Shown: in pieces, positions 47,131 to 55,608 of the stretch
How positions within the stretch are numbered: the stretch's first letter is position 1
Layout: each line of letters starts with the position of its first letter
Assembly (NCBI RefSeq): GCF_900637055.1
Contig: NZ_LR134338.1
Coordinates: forward strand, 2,490,001 to 2,554,000
Length of the DNA stretch: 64,000 nt
Origin: Brevibacillus brevis
Lineage (GTDB): Bacteria; Bacillota; Bacilli; Brevibacillales; Brevibacillaceae
Direction of reading: 5' to 3'
Notes under the pieces: model-generated
What the model saw: only the letters and a program-made list of their open reading frames with translations
Database searches by the model: none
Told to the model about the DNA's origin: nothing
Made by a program: the position numbers and the translations under genes

Positions 47131-48270
47131 TTACGCTTTATACGTTTGATTTTTGAAAATCGGTTTTGCTTCCACCCGTTTTTTCCGATTGAACCAAAAG
47201 GACATCGTCGTCAGCTCGTAAAGGAAAATGCACAGTGGCGGCGTAATCACAAACATGCCCAGAACCAATGACGGCGTCGACCAGCCTAGTCGATGAATAA
47301 CGTAACTCTGCATTAAGAACAAGATCAGCGGATGAACTAAATAGATAGCCATATTTTGTTTGGCCAATCGGGCAAGCCACGGACCTAGTTTAGGCAGTTT
47401 GCCGAAATAAGTGGATGCAGGGTAAAAGCTGATGATCACACAGAGTGTGTATACCAAGTAAAGCGGTTCGAAAATATTCATGCTCTCGTAGTAGCTTTTG
47501 GAGCCGGAAAGATAGCTGTACGCCATCCAAACGGCTGCACTTGCCATCACAACAATAGAAGGTATTTGAAGGCGTTTCACCCACGTCCGCCATTTATTCA
47601 CATTCATTCCGGCATAAGCGCCGAGTGCAAAAGTAAATACGTACATGAAAACATAATGCTGTCCGTAAACATAACTGTGCTTCACGAGGGACAGGAATGG
47701 GTTTGCATCCCAATCAATGGCCCAAAACGGTTTAATGAACAAATAGTGGTAGAGAACGTACAGACCAGCTTGTCCAATAAAGAGGGCGATGATCCAGCGG
47801 AAGTTCAAGTACCGTTCCATCCACGGTTTGATCAGGCAAAACAACAAGCACAATTGCAAGTAAAGCGGAATGTAGTACAGATGGTAGAAAGAGCTACCCG
47901 TAAACAGACTATCGAAAAAGGGTCCTACCAGCACGGCGGGATCAAAGGTTTGGTGTTTAAAATAGGTGAAGATGGCTGTCCATATTACGTAAGGCAATAT
48001 AACTGCGCGCCAGCGTTTTTTCCAGAAAGCACGCCAATCCAATTGTCGGTTCTGATACCAGTAAAACAGCAGCATTCCAGTTGCAAAAATAAACAAAGAG
48101 CGACCGAATTTCAACAAGATGATGAGAACGGCTTGCAAATCACTATTCCACGGATACGTCTTTTCATTAGCGAGAAAAAAACTGAGGATGTGAATCATCA
48201 AGACAGTAAGAGCCCCAAAAACAAAAAGGGCATTCAGATCCTGAAACGTCCCCTTTCGATTGCTATTCAT
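47131..48270 (-). CDS. Acyltransferase 3 family integral membrane protein
   Basis: 379 residues with about ten membrane helices and the acyltransferase-3 pattern: DLNALFVFGALTVLMIHIL at the N-terminus (the usual R/H-containing first helix reduced to MIH), FYHLYYIPLYLQLCLLF around the catalytic-region helix, and MAIYLVHPLILFLMQS near the C-terminus. Such proteins move acetyl or succinyl groups onto cell-surface sugars or antibiotics. ATG is preceded by TGGAGGAATT. It stands alone on the minus strand, and lipL lies 58 bases upstream on the same strand. Confidence 0.85.
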   Translation of the reverse strand: MNSNRKGTFQDLNALFVFGALTVLMIHILSFFLANEKTYPWNSDLQAVLIILLKFGRSLFIFATGMLLFYWYQNRQLDWRAFWKKRWRAVILPYVIWTAIFTYFKHQTFDPAVLVGPFFDSLFTGSSFYHLYYIPLYLQLCLLFCLIKPWMERYLNFRWIIALFIGQAGLYVLYHYLFIKPFWAIDWDANPFLSLVKHSYVYGQHYVFMYVFTFALGAYAGMNVNKWRTWVKRLQIPSIVVMASAAVWMAYSYLSGSKSYYESMNIFEPLYLVYTLCVIISFYPASTYFGKLPKLGPWLARLAKQNMAIYLVHPLILFLMQSYVIHRLGWSTPSLVLGMFVITPPLCIFLYELTTMSFWFNRKKRVEAKPIFKNQTYKA

Positions 48271-48328
48271 AATTCCTCCAGAATTTTACCGGCAGCACCT
48301 GGAGAATCAAAAGCAAGTAACATGCCCG

Positions 48329-49171
48329 TTATTCGGGTAAGTGCCAGTCAGGTGCGGCCAGTTCTTTTGCGGTATAAGAAAATAAGTGTAATCGCTGCGA
48401 CAAATGATGCCTCGACTCTGTCACTAACTCATTTTGGACATAAAAGGGGGTAGGTGATACCGCCCACTCAGAACGGATTGTCTCCAATAGACGAGCTTTT
48501 ACATCATCTATAGTGGCCAATTTTCCAGTCAAACTCGCAATGCTGCCAACGGTAGAAGCATCGATGGAAGGAATTGGCTTATGGCTTTGCATTTCATCCA
48601 AACCGGCTAGACGGTAAAAGCGCTCCATCCATTCCCCTCGTGGCCGATCGTCGACGTTAATGCACAATTGCAAAATAGAGCCGTGTCGCGTGCGTCTTTG
48701 TGCCATACCTCCGATTTTTTTACCGTGAATGGAAAAATCGTATTCCCCTGCACAGTAGGAACCCGTCACTTCTCCAAATTCCAGCTTCCCGTAATCGCGC
48801 AGGCCAACATCAAGAAGTTGGGCAACAAACGAGAAGAAAGAGTCAATGGAAATCGAAGTGTCAGGCAATAAACAAGCCATATTGAGTACGCCAGCATCTA
48901 GTGGAACACAAGCTCCACCAGACGAGCGAAGAACACAACCAAAGCCATCTTGACCGAACTTACGTAAGGCTTGCTGGAGTTGAGGAAGCTTGGCGTCTCT
49001 GCGGCCGAGATACAGCGCCTGATCGTACACCCAGAGATGAATAACAGGGGTTGCTGATTCAGATTGCATGCTGGCTGCCAACGCTTCATCACGGATTAAA
49101 GGCTCAAGTGGACTATCCTGGTAGGTACCGGAGTCCATCCAGCGAAACGGTTGATTAACAGAAAATGACAT
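48329..49171 (-). CDS. lipL: Octanoyl-[GcvH]:protein N-octanoyltransferase LipL
   Basis: Transfers octanoyl groups from GcvH to the E2 subunits of 2-oxoacid dehydrogenases during lipoic acid synthesis. 280 residues (B. subtilis LipL is 281) with the BPL/LPL fold: [17 protein letters not shown] is the lipoyl-pocket loop, [11 protein letters not shown] carries the catalytic cysteine (C140), and [11 protein letters not shown] the invariant lysine. LipL rather than LipM is suggested by the SGGxxVPLDxGVLN variant. ATG follows AAGGAG. Confidence 0.88.
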   Translation of the reverse strand: MSFSVNQPFRWMDSGTYQDSPLEPLIRDEALAASMQSESATPVIHLWVYDQALYLGRRDAKLPQLQQALRKFGQDGFGCVLRSSGGACVPLDAGVLNMACLLPDTSISIDSFFSFVAQLLDVGLRDYGKLEFGEVTGSYCAGEYDFSIHGKKIGGMAQRRTRHGSILQLCINVDDRPRGEWMERFYRLAGLDEMQSHKPIPSIDASTVGSIASLTGKLATIDDVKARLLETIRSEWAVSPTPFYVQNELVTESRHHLSQRLHLFSYTAKELAAPDWHLPE

Positions 49172-49287
49172 AGGAAGGCTCCTTCACAGGACAAGAATAG
49201 CTACCATTATACCATCTGAAATGCGTTTATTTCTACGTTTTCGCTATCTTTTTTCCATTTGGTAGAACATGCATGTCAAGTAGAGTG

Positions 49288-49322
49288 AAAAAATACCCGA
49301 CAGGCCAAGATAGCTTGTCGGG
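49288..49322 (-). terminator. Terminator of the S-layer-homology gene
   Basis: On the minus strand CCCGACA and TGTCGGG with a 13-base loop are followed by TATTTTTT. Confidence 0.88.
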
Positions 49323-49337
49323 TCAAAATATGGTTCT

Positions 49338-50585
49338 TTATTTGGTCTCCTTGAAGGAGAAATTGTCTAGGTAGGTCGTTTTGCGAGGCGCGTTTTCAGT
49401 TGCCTCTTCTTGCAGGTACAGACCGAGCTTTGTGCCTTCTTGTTTCACATACTGTTGACCGAACAAGTATTGATCGTTCAAGTAAATGGAAACAGTGTTC
49501 TCGTTAACTTCGACTTTTAAGCGATTGCTGGATTTCAACTTGTAGGAGCTAGAAGTAATGATGTCAATATCGTCTTCTTCGACATCATTCACTTTTCCTA
49601 AAACAACGCGATCTTTTTGGACAAATACAACATTGGCTTTTCCGTCTTTACCGTTGAAGTAAAGGCCTCCTAAACCCTCACTGCCAACGACATTAACATC
49701 GACGCTCAATTCGTATTTTTTAACTTTGTCAGACTCATTCCAATTCAGTGGCAGGAAGTAGTGATCCAGATCATCGTCATCGGATTCAGCTGTCACTTGT
49801 TTGCTAGCGACCTCCCAGTTTCCTGTCGCTTTGTCTGTATCCCAGTTTTTCAATTTGGAATCAGAGAAGGAGTCACTGATATTGATTCGCTCTGGTTCTG
49901 GCTGCGGTTTCGGTTGACCAGGGTTAGGGAAAACAATTTTGATCTCATCATCATCGTCACGATCCAAAATAGCGCGATAGAGAAGAGAAGCAGCTTCCGC
50001 ACGAGTAATCGGATCTTGTGGACGGAAATTGCCATTGTATCCTTTCATCAAATCGGTTTGGATCGCAATCGCAATATACGGACGCAGTGCTGACGAAATA
50101 TCGTCGTAATCACGGAACTTTTTCAATTGATTCATGTCAGCTTTGTACTTTTGATCGTAGCCCAACAGGCGTACCAATGCGACAGCAATGTCTTCCCGTA
50201 CTGCCGCATGATCTGGCTTATACGTGTAGGTGGAGCCGGATTTGTAACCAGTCAAGTAAGGCTTGGCGTATTCCACATACAGAAATGCCCAGTGATGACG
50301 TGGTACATCTTTAAAGGTTTGGTCGACGTAGCGTTTGTTTATATCTACATCTGCTGCTGCGATCATAATTTTTGCAAATTCGGCGCGGGTAACCTCATTG
50401 TTCGGTCTAAATGTTCGATTGTCGTACCCTTTGATAATCCCTTTTGCCGCCATCTCCGTAATTTCCTTGTATGCCCAATGGCTACGTGGAACGTCTGAGA
50501 ACGAAGGAGTGGAAGCGGCACCGACGACCGGGATAACCGTTAAGAACATCAACACCGACAAAAATACGGCTAGTGCTCTTTTCAT
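49338..50585 (-). CDS. Secreted protein with three SLH domains and a C-terminal concanavalin-like domain
   Basis: 415 residues. A signal peptide (KRALAVFLSVLMFLTVIPVVGA, cleavage near 23-24) is followed by three S-layer-homology domains (about 28-210; the first reads FSDVPRSHWAYKEITEMAAK and the third QDPITRAEAASLLYRAI), which anchor proteins to pyruvylated wall polymer. After a Pro-rich linker (PNPGQPKPQPEPE) comes a beta-sandwich (about 240-415, SDSFSDSKLKNWDTDKATGN...YLDNFSFKE) of the lectin/glucanase superfamily without obvious catalytic residues. ATG follows GAGGAGG. Brevibacilli have S-layers, so a surface carbohydrate-binding role is plausible. Confidence 0.88.
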   Translation of the reverse strand: MKRALAVFLSVLMFLTVIPVVGAASTPSFSDVPRSHWAYKEITEMAAKGIIKGYDNRTFRPNNEVTRAEFAKIMIAAADVDINKRYVDQTFKDVPRHHWAFLYVEYAKPYLTGYKSGSTYTYKPDHAAVREDIAVALVRLLGYDQKYKADMNQLKKFRDYDDISSALRPYIAIAIQTDLMKGYNGNFRPQDPITRAEAASLLYRAILDRDDDDEIKIVFPNPGQPKPQPEPERINISDSFSDSKLKNWDTDKATGNWEVASKQVTAESDDDDLDHYFLPLNWNESDKVKKYELSVDVNVVGSEGLGGLYFNGKDGKANVVFVQKDRVVLGKVNDVEEDDIDIITSSSYKLKSSNRLKVEVNENTVSIYLNDQYLFGQQYVKQEGTKLGLYLQEEATENAPRKTTYLDNFSFKETK

Positions 50586-50740
50586 GTTAACCTCCTCAAA
50601 ATGGCAATGTAGTTTTTTGTTGACTGCTATTCAGACGGCGAGTGGGCTTGTATTGTTGCAGGAGAAAAAAATATTATGGTGAAAATAGGCAAAAAGACGG
50701 AGTTCCAAAAAAATTGACAGGTAAGGAGGAGCATATACCA

Positions 50741-51370
50741 ATGGTAAGGGCATGCTTGTTTGATTTGGATGGAACGCTTTTGGATCGGGAACGGTCGTTG
50801 GATACATTTTTGGCACGACAGTACGAACGTACACAGCCGCTCCAGAAAAAAATGTCTCTGGAAGCGTTCACATCCCGTTTTCATGAGCTGGACCAGCGTG
50901 GGTATGTGTGGAAAGATGTTGTCTATCAGACCATCTTGGAAGAGTCAAAGACTGAAGAGGTTACTTCTTTATGTTTATTAGAAGAATACGTACATCTATT
51001 TTGGCAGGACTGTCTGTCTTTTAGAGGTGTGGTTGAAACACTTCAGATCTTACATCAATTGGGAATGAAGCTAGGGATCATTACGAATGGACGAAGTGAG
51101 TTTCAAATGAAAAACTTGAATGCGATTGGAATTGAACCATTTTTTCATGCCATATTGATTTCGGAGCGGGAAGGGGTGTCCAAGCCAGAGTCAATCATAC
51201 TTGAAAGAGCGTTGGACCGGCTTGGAGTGAAAGCGAGTGAAGCGGTATATGTGGGGGATCACCCGGTTAACGATGTACAAGGGGCGCGTGCGAGGCCACA
51301 TCTCCTTGCCGGGAAACCCAGAGATGATCGGAACGGTCACTCGCCGTTTCGTACATATTTTGCCTCATAA
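50741..51370 (+). CDS. HAD-family hydrolase with an abnormal C-terminus (possible frameshift)
   Basis: 209 residues. All four haloacid-dehalogenase motifs are present: FDLDGTLLD, IITNGRSEFQ, a lysine in SKPESIIL and VGDHPVND; the cap domain spans about 15-90. After GARA (near 51290) the reading turns into RPHLLAGKPRDDRNGHSPF, unlike the usual GARAAGxxxxW ending. In the +1 frame from 51294 the codons read GHISLPGNPEMIG and stay open to a TAA at 51411-51413, which suggests a 1-2 base indel or a sequencing error. ATG follows GGAGGAGC. Confidence 0.8.
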   Translation: MVRACLFDLDGTLLDRERSLDTFLARQYERTQPLQKKMSLEAFTSRFHELDQRGYVWKDVVYQTILEESKTEEVTSLCLLEEYVHLFWQDCLSFRGVVETLQILHQLGMKLGIITNGRSEFQMKNLNAIGIEPFFHAILISEREGVSKPESIILERALDRLGVKASEAVYVGDHPVNDVQGARARPHLLAGKPRDDRNGHSPFRTYFAS

Positions 51371-51405
51371 TGGTTATTATGCATTAGCTTTTGTATCACC
51401 CAAAA

Positions 51406-51414
51406 TGATATAAT
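51406..51414 (+). promoter_or_regulatory. Extended -10 promoter for miaB
   Basis: TGATATAAT, a perfect extended -10, 45 bases upstream of the miaB start. No good -35 is present, as is common for extended -10 promoters. Confidence 0.6.
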
Positions 51415-51458
51415 TCTTTATTGGTTACTTATGTAGATGATTTTAGCTGAGGTGATAC

Positions 51459-52973
51459 ATGATGAAGGAAACGAAAGAGGCGACTGTGGACTTAAAATCC
51501 GTTAAGTCTCCAAAGAAAACGGAAGACTATGCGAAATACTTCCAGGCCCCCTCTCTGAAGGATGCGAAAAAGCGCGGTAAGGAAGAGATTTTAGTCCATT
51601 ACGATTTTAATATCCCAGAAGACATGCAGAACATCGGAAAAGGAAAGCGTTATCACGTTCGTACGTATGGCTGCCAAATGAACGAGCATGATTCGGAGAC
51701 GATTTCTGGTATTTTGCAAGCAATGGGTTATACCTCCTCTGATTCTGTCGAAGATGCGGATGTCATCCTATTTAACACCTGTGCGATCCGCGAAAATGCA
51801 GAGGATAAAGTATTTGGAGAGCTTGGCCACATGAAGCGGCTCAAGAATAACAACCCGAATCTGATCCTCGGTGTTTGCGGCTGTATGTCCCAAGAAGAGA
51901 AAGTCGTCAAGAAAATCCTGAAAAGCTACCAGCAGGTCGACTTGATTTTTGGAACGCACAATATTCACCGACTGCCAGAACTGTTGCGCGATGCGATGTT
52001 CAGCAAAGAAATGGTGATTGAGGTTTGGTCCAAAGAAGGCGATATCGTCGAAAATATGCCGAAGCTCCGCGAAGGAAACACCAAGGGCTGGGTTAACATT
52101 ATGTACGGCTGTGACAAGTTCTGTACGTACTGTATCGTGCCGTATACCCGCGGAAAAGAGCGCAGTCGACGCCCTGAAGATGTCATCGCGGAAGTGCGTG
52201 ATCTCGCTCGCCAAGGCTTTAAGGAAATCATGCTTCTTGGACAAAACGTCAATGCGTATGGGAAAGATTTTGAGGACATCGAATACGGTTTTGGAGACCT
52301 GATGGATGAGATCCGCAAGATTGATATCCCGCGTGTGCGCTTTACGACAAGTCACCCGCGCGATTTTGACGACCACTTGATCGAGGTGCTGGCAAAAGGC
52401 GGCAACCTCGTGGAGCAAATCCATTTGCCTGTCCAATCCGGTTCGACAGAAGTACTCAAGCGGATGGCGCGCAAATATTCGCGTGAGCATTATTTGGAGC
52501 TCGTTCGCAAAATTAAGGACGCGATCCCGAATGTCTCGCTTTCTACCGATATTATTGTTGGCTTCCCAGGCGAAACCGATGAGCAGTTTGAAGATACGAT
52601 TTCGATGGTGGAAGAGGTCAAGTACGATTTTGCGTATACCTTCATCTACTCTCCGCGTGAAGGTACACCGGCAGCTGTCATGGAAGACAACGTTCCGATG
52701 GAAGTGAAAAAAGCGCGCTTGTATCGACTTAATGAAGTGTTGGCTCGCATCGGGCTAGAGCAGAACAAAAAACTGCAGGATCAGGTTGTCGAGGTACTTG
52801 TGGAAGGCGAATCGAGAACGAATGCGGAAGTGCTTGCGGGTCGTACGCGCACGAACAAGCTGGTTCATTTCACTGGCGACAAATCCTTGATCGGACAGTA
52901 TGTTCACATAAAAATTACAGATGCGAAAACGTGGACACTCCACGGAGAGCTCGTATCCAAAGTTGAGGTGTAG
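51459..52973 (+). CDS. miaB: tRNA-2-methylthio-N6-dimethylallyladenosine synthase MiaB
   Basis: Radical-SAM methylthiotransferase acting on i6A37 of tRNA. 504 residues: a Bacillus-type N-terminal extension (about 1-65, Lys-rich), MTTase domain with cysteines in [24 protein letters not shown] and [10 protein letters not shown], radical-SAM motif CDKFCTYC, and C-terminal TRAM domain. Two ATG codons (51459, 51462) follow GAGGTGAT. ricA starts seven bases after the stop, as in B. subtilis ymcB-ymcA. Confidence 0.96.
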   Translation: MMKETKEATVDLKSVKSPKKTEDYAKYFQAPSLKDAKKRGKEEILVHYDFNIPEDMQNIGKGKRYHVRTYGCQMNEHDSETISGILQAMGYTSSDSVEDADVILFNTCAIRENAEDKVFGELGHMKRLKNNNPNLILGVCGCMSQEEKVVKKILKSYQQVDLIFGTHNIHRLPELLRDAMFSKEMVIEVWSKEGDIVENMPKLREGNTKGWVNIMYGCDKFCTYCIVPYTRGKERSRRPEDVIAEVRDLARQGFKEIMLLGQNVNAYGKDFEDIEYGFGDLMDEIRKIDIPRVRFTTSHPRDFDDHLIEVLAKGGNLVEQIHLPVQSGSTEVLKRMARKYSREHYLELVRKIKDAIPNVSLSTDIIVGFPGETDEQFEDTISMVEEVKYDFAYTFIYSPREGTPAAVMEDNVPMEVKKARLYRLNEVLARIGLEQNKKLQDQVVEVLVEGESRTNAEVLAGRTRTNKLVHFTGDKSLIGQYVHIKITDAKTWTLHGELVSKVEV

Positions 52974-52979
52974 GTCATT

Positions 52980-53423
52980 ATGGAACAAACAAACGTATAT
53001 ACACAGAAAGAAATTCTCGATAAAGCTCGCGAGCTCGCAGCTATGATCGCGCGTACAAATGAAGTTGATTTCTTCAAACGTGCCGAACTGCAAATCAAGC
53101 ACAATGAACGTGTGCAAGATTTGATTGATACATTGAAGCAAAAGCAAAAGCAAATGGTGATGTTTGAATCCATCAACAAGCCGGAACTGGTGAAAAAAGT
53201 GGAAGACGAATACAACCAATTGCATGAGGAACTGGATGCGATTCCAATTGTTACGGAATTCAAGCAATCGCAGGTCGATGTGAATGATCTTTTGCAAATG
53301 GTCACGAACGTGATCACGAACACCGTTTCGGAGCGTATTATTTTGGATACAGGCGGAAACCCATTGACTGGAGAGACGGGTGGCGGGCCTGAGAAGAAAA
53401 AATCTGGCGGCTGCTGCTCCTAA
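52980..53423 (+). CDS. ricA: RicA family protein (YmcA)
   Basis: 147 residues, mostly helical (YlbF/YmcA fold): EILDKARELAAMIARTNEVDFFKRAE and LIDTLKQKQKQMV helices, then a C-terminal GGCCS. In B. subtilis RicA, RicF and RicT form a complex with iron-sulfur clusters that helps RNase Y mature specific transcripts and affects sporulation, competence and biofilm. The C-terminal cysteine pair fits cluster binding. RNase Y itself is encoded at 35.9 kb. Confidence 0.9.
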   Translation: MEQTNVYTQKEILDKARELAAMIARTNEVDFFKRAELQIKHNERVQDLIDTLKQKQKQMVMFESINKPELVKKVEDEYNQLHEELDAIPIVTEFKQSQVDVNDLLQMVTNVITNTVSERIILDTGGNPLTGETGGGPEKKKSGGCCS

Positions 53424-53499
53424 TTCTTGATAGAAAGCCTTCCCGGCGCTGTTTTGATGAATACCCAACAACTTTCCCAAATATAAGGTGGTTGTTTGC

Positions 53500-53527
53500 A
53501 CGCTAGTCGAATGCCCTGCATACAAAT
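53500..53527 (+). promoter_or_regulatory. Candidate mother-cell promoter of cotE
   Basis: AC at 53500-53501, 17 bases, then CATACAAAT (53519-53527). CATACA fits the -10 of both sigma-E (CATACAnT) and sigma-K (CATAnnnTA) with one or two mismatches. cotE has both types of promoter in B. subtilis. Confidence 0.4.
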
Positions 53528-53559
53528 GTACAGAAACGTTGTATGGAGGAGGTAACGAA

Positions 53560-54120
53560 ATGTCGGGTATAGACAAAGATCTACAGTGCCGGGAACTTAT
53601 CGCGAAAGCAGTCTGCGGCAAAGGCCATAAATTTTCTACTACCACCCACACCATCATACCGTCGCAAACTCCTTCGACGATCCTCGGATGCTGGATTATA
53701 AACACGAACTTCCAAGCAGAGAAAGTCGGAGATGCCGTTGAAGTATCTGGTACGTATGACGTCAACCTGTGGTTTTCGTTTGCTAATAACACGCAAACCG
53801 AAGTCAAGCGGGAAACTGTTAAGTTCTCCGTACTCGTACCGCTTACGTTCTTCGACAAAAACTGCAGAGGCGATCTGGAAATCGTTGCACGCGCCGTGGA
53901 GCAACCGAAGTGCATAAAAGCGGAGTTAAGTGGTGGTGGCACAATCACAGTCAGAGTTGAAAGCGAATATGCAGTAGAGGTCATTGGAGAAACAAAGGTG
54001 TGCGTTGTTGTCTGCAATAGTTGTGATGACAAAGAGTTCCATCTGGATGACGACTTTGAAGATAACAGTGACGAGTTTGATGACTTTGATTCCGCTACGC
54101 TACTCGACGAGCTCGACTAA
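53560..54120 (+). CDS. cotE: Outer spore coat morphogenetic protein CotE
   Basis: 186 residues (B. subtilis CotE is 181). Directs outer-coat assembly around the forespore. Sequence hallmarks: RELIAKAVCGKGHKFS at the N-terminus, ILGCWIINTNFQAEK, SGTYDVNLWFSF and an acidic C-terminal tail (DDDFEDNSDEFDDFDSATLLDELD) typical of the family. ATG at 53560 follows GGAGGAGG; an in-frame upstream GTG-like start would add 24 residues through the promoter and is rejected. Location after ricA is conserved. Confidence 0.95.
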   Translation: MSGIDKDLQCRELIAKAVCGKGHKFSTTTHTIIPSQTPSTILGCWIINTNFQAEKVGDAVEVSGTYDVNLWFSFANNTQTEVKRETVKFSVLVPLTFFDKNCRGDLEIVARAVEQPKCIKAELSGGGTITVRVESEYAVEVIGETKVCVVVCNSCDDKEFHLDDDFEDNSDEFDDFDSATLLDELD

Positions 54121-54147
54121 AGAGGAGAAATTATCTCCTCTTTTTTC
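54121..54147 (+). terminator. Terminator of cotE
   Basis: AGAGGAGA and TCTCCTCT with a five-base loop, followed by TTTTTT. Confidence 0.92.
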
Positions 54148-54230
54148 TTTTTTTCGGATGCGTACCATTCACACTTTTTTCTAGGCGCAGTCATAAGATA
54201 ACGAAAGAATAGCGGGGGAGTGTGGAAGGC

Positions 54231-55520
54231 ATGATTCTACGCACAAAGGCGAGTCAGCGAGCTAACAAGCAGGAAACGCCAGCAACACAACCGATGACGG
54301 CCAACGCAAAAGAAGTCGTAGCGTATTTGCATCGTCCAGAAATCGGGCGCTGGTTGCTCCGGCAGGGGAGAATACCTGTAACAACAGGAAAAGCAGCGCG
54401 ACCGGGCTGGCGGACATATAGGATCTGCCTTTACCAAGACTATGTACTGGATATTGCCAGGAGCGAGGAGCAATCACAATGGCTGCTTCATCGCCTACAG
54501 GAACCCGAGTGGCATTCCGTCTCCTTGCCTTCCACCGAAACAGAAGTTCAGGTGGTGCAAGGGCTGGCTGCGCGCAGTTTGTATGCTGCCGGAGCTGATG
54601 CGGGTCAAGTGACGATCATGGCGGCTTCTCCCCATCGACTTAAGGTCGTCGAGGTGGAACCAAATTGGCCAGCCAAGCATGCTGACGAATATATGCAGAG
54701 TGCCCGAATTTGGTGGGAAGGTCAGATGCGCAAACAGCCGCAAAAGCTGCAAAGCATAGGGGCTGATCCTGAGTTTGCTTTACGCAAGTCCTCAGGAGAA
54801 ATGGCACTTGCCTCGGACTTCCTGAGCATCAATGGCACGGTTGGTTGTGATACGACACGCTATCGGGAAGAATTAGGTCTCCATCAGCACCCGGTTGCAG
54901 AGTTGAGACCTGCGCCATCGGAGGACCCTGATCAATTATTTATGCATATCTACGATAGTCTGGCACTCGCATACCAAAAAATAGGGAACGCGTCTATCGA
55001 ATGGCTCGCTGGCGGAATGCCGTTTCAAGGTTATCCAATCGGCGGGCATATTCATTTTGGCGGGCTCACACCTACTTTTTCTCTTCGGCGAAAGTTGGAT
55101 GCGTACTTGGCTCTTCCCCTTGTTCTGATTGAGGATGCAGGGTGTATGAGTCGCAGAGAGCGCTATGGATTTTTGGGGGATGTAAGGGAGAAGGAATATG
55201 GATTCGAATATCGTACACTCCCCAGTTGGCTCGTTGATCCCCTTGTCGCTCGAGGTATTCTTCATTTGGCCCATTTGGTTGCAACCAATCACGAGAAGCT
55301 ACAAGCAACGCCTCATCTAAAGCTCCCGCTTATTAAAGCGTACTACCAGGGTGAAAAAGAAAAGCTCCTGCCGTACGTAGTCCAAGTCTGGCAAGAATTA
55401 AAGGAGCTACCAGGCTATACGCTGTCACGAATCCATTTGGATCGATACTTTTCTTTTTTAATCGAGAGCCAAGCGTGGAGAACGGATGAAGACTTGCGTA
55501 AAACATGGAAGCTGCCATAA
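54231..55520 (+). CDS. Putative amidoligase (COOH-NH2 ligase, phage phiEco32-like type)
   Basis: 429 residues. The N-terminal third (about 25-150) is a poorly conserved domain; from about residue 180 the protein shows a glutamine-synthetase-like ATP-dependent ligase core: SIGADPEFALRKSSGE, VAELRPAPSEDP, GGHIHFGG and FEYRTLPSWL contain the Glu/His/Arg residues that define this COOH-NH2 ligase group. Such enzymes are predicted to join an amino group to a carboxylate on a peptide, but no substrate has been shown for this type as far as I know. ATG at 54231 follows GGGGGAG. It lies alone between cotE and mutS. Confidence 0.75.
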   Translation: MILRTKASQRANKQETPATQPMTANAKEVVAYLHRPEIGRWLLRQGRIPVTTGKAARPGWRTYRICLYQDYVLDIARSEEQSQWLLHRLQEPEWHSVSLPSTETEVQVVQGLAARSLYAAGADAGQVTIMAASPHRLKVVEVEPNWPAKHADEYMQSARIWWEGQMRKQPQKLQSIGADPEFALRKSSGEMALASDFLSINGTVGCDTTRYREELGLHQHPVAELRPAPSEDPDQLFMHIYDSLALAYQKIGNASIEWLAGGMPFQGYPIGGHIHFGGLTPTFSLRRKLDAYLALPLVLIEDAGCMSRRERYGFLGDVREKEYGFEYRTLPSWLVDPLVARGILHLAHLVATNHEKLQATPHLKLPLIKAYYQGEKEKLLPYVVQVWQELKELPGYTLSRIHLDRYFSFLIESQAWRTDEDLRKTWKLP

Positions 55521-55544
55521 ACGGGTCTTCCATCGGATGCAGGG

Positions 55545-55573
55545 TCAACATTACCGTACAATCATGATATAAT
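55545..55573 (+). promoter_or_regulatory. Candidate promoter of mutSL
   Basis: TCAACA, 17 bp, TATAAT with extended TGA, 35 bases upstream of the mutS start. Confidence 0.65.
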
Positions 55574-55608
55574 AGCGACGAGAATTAGTAGGCTAGGAGA
55601 AGAAAATC

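Noticed and set aside
47566..48453. 295-codon plus-strand frame over the acyltransferase gene
   Set aside because: Antisense to a clear membrane protein; polar, low-similarity sequence with no start signals.
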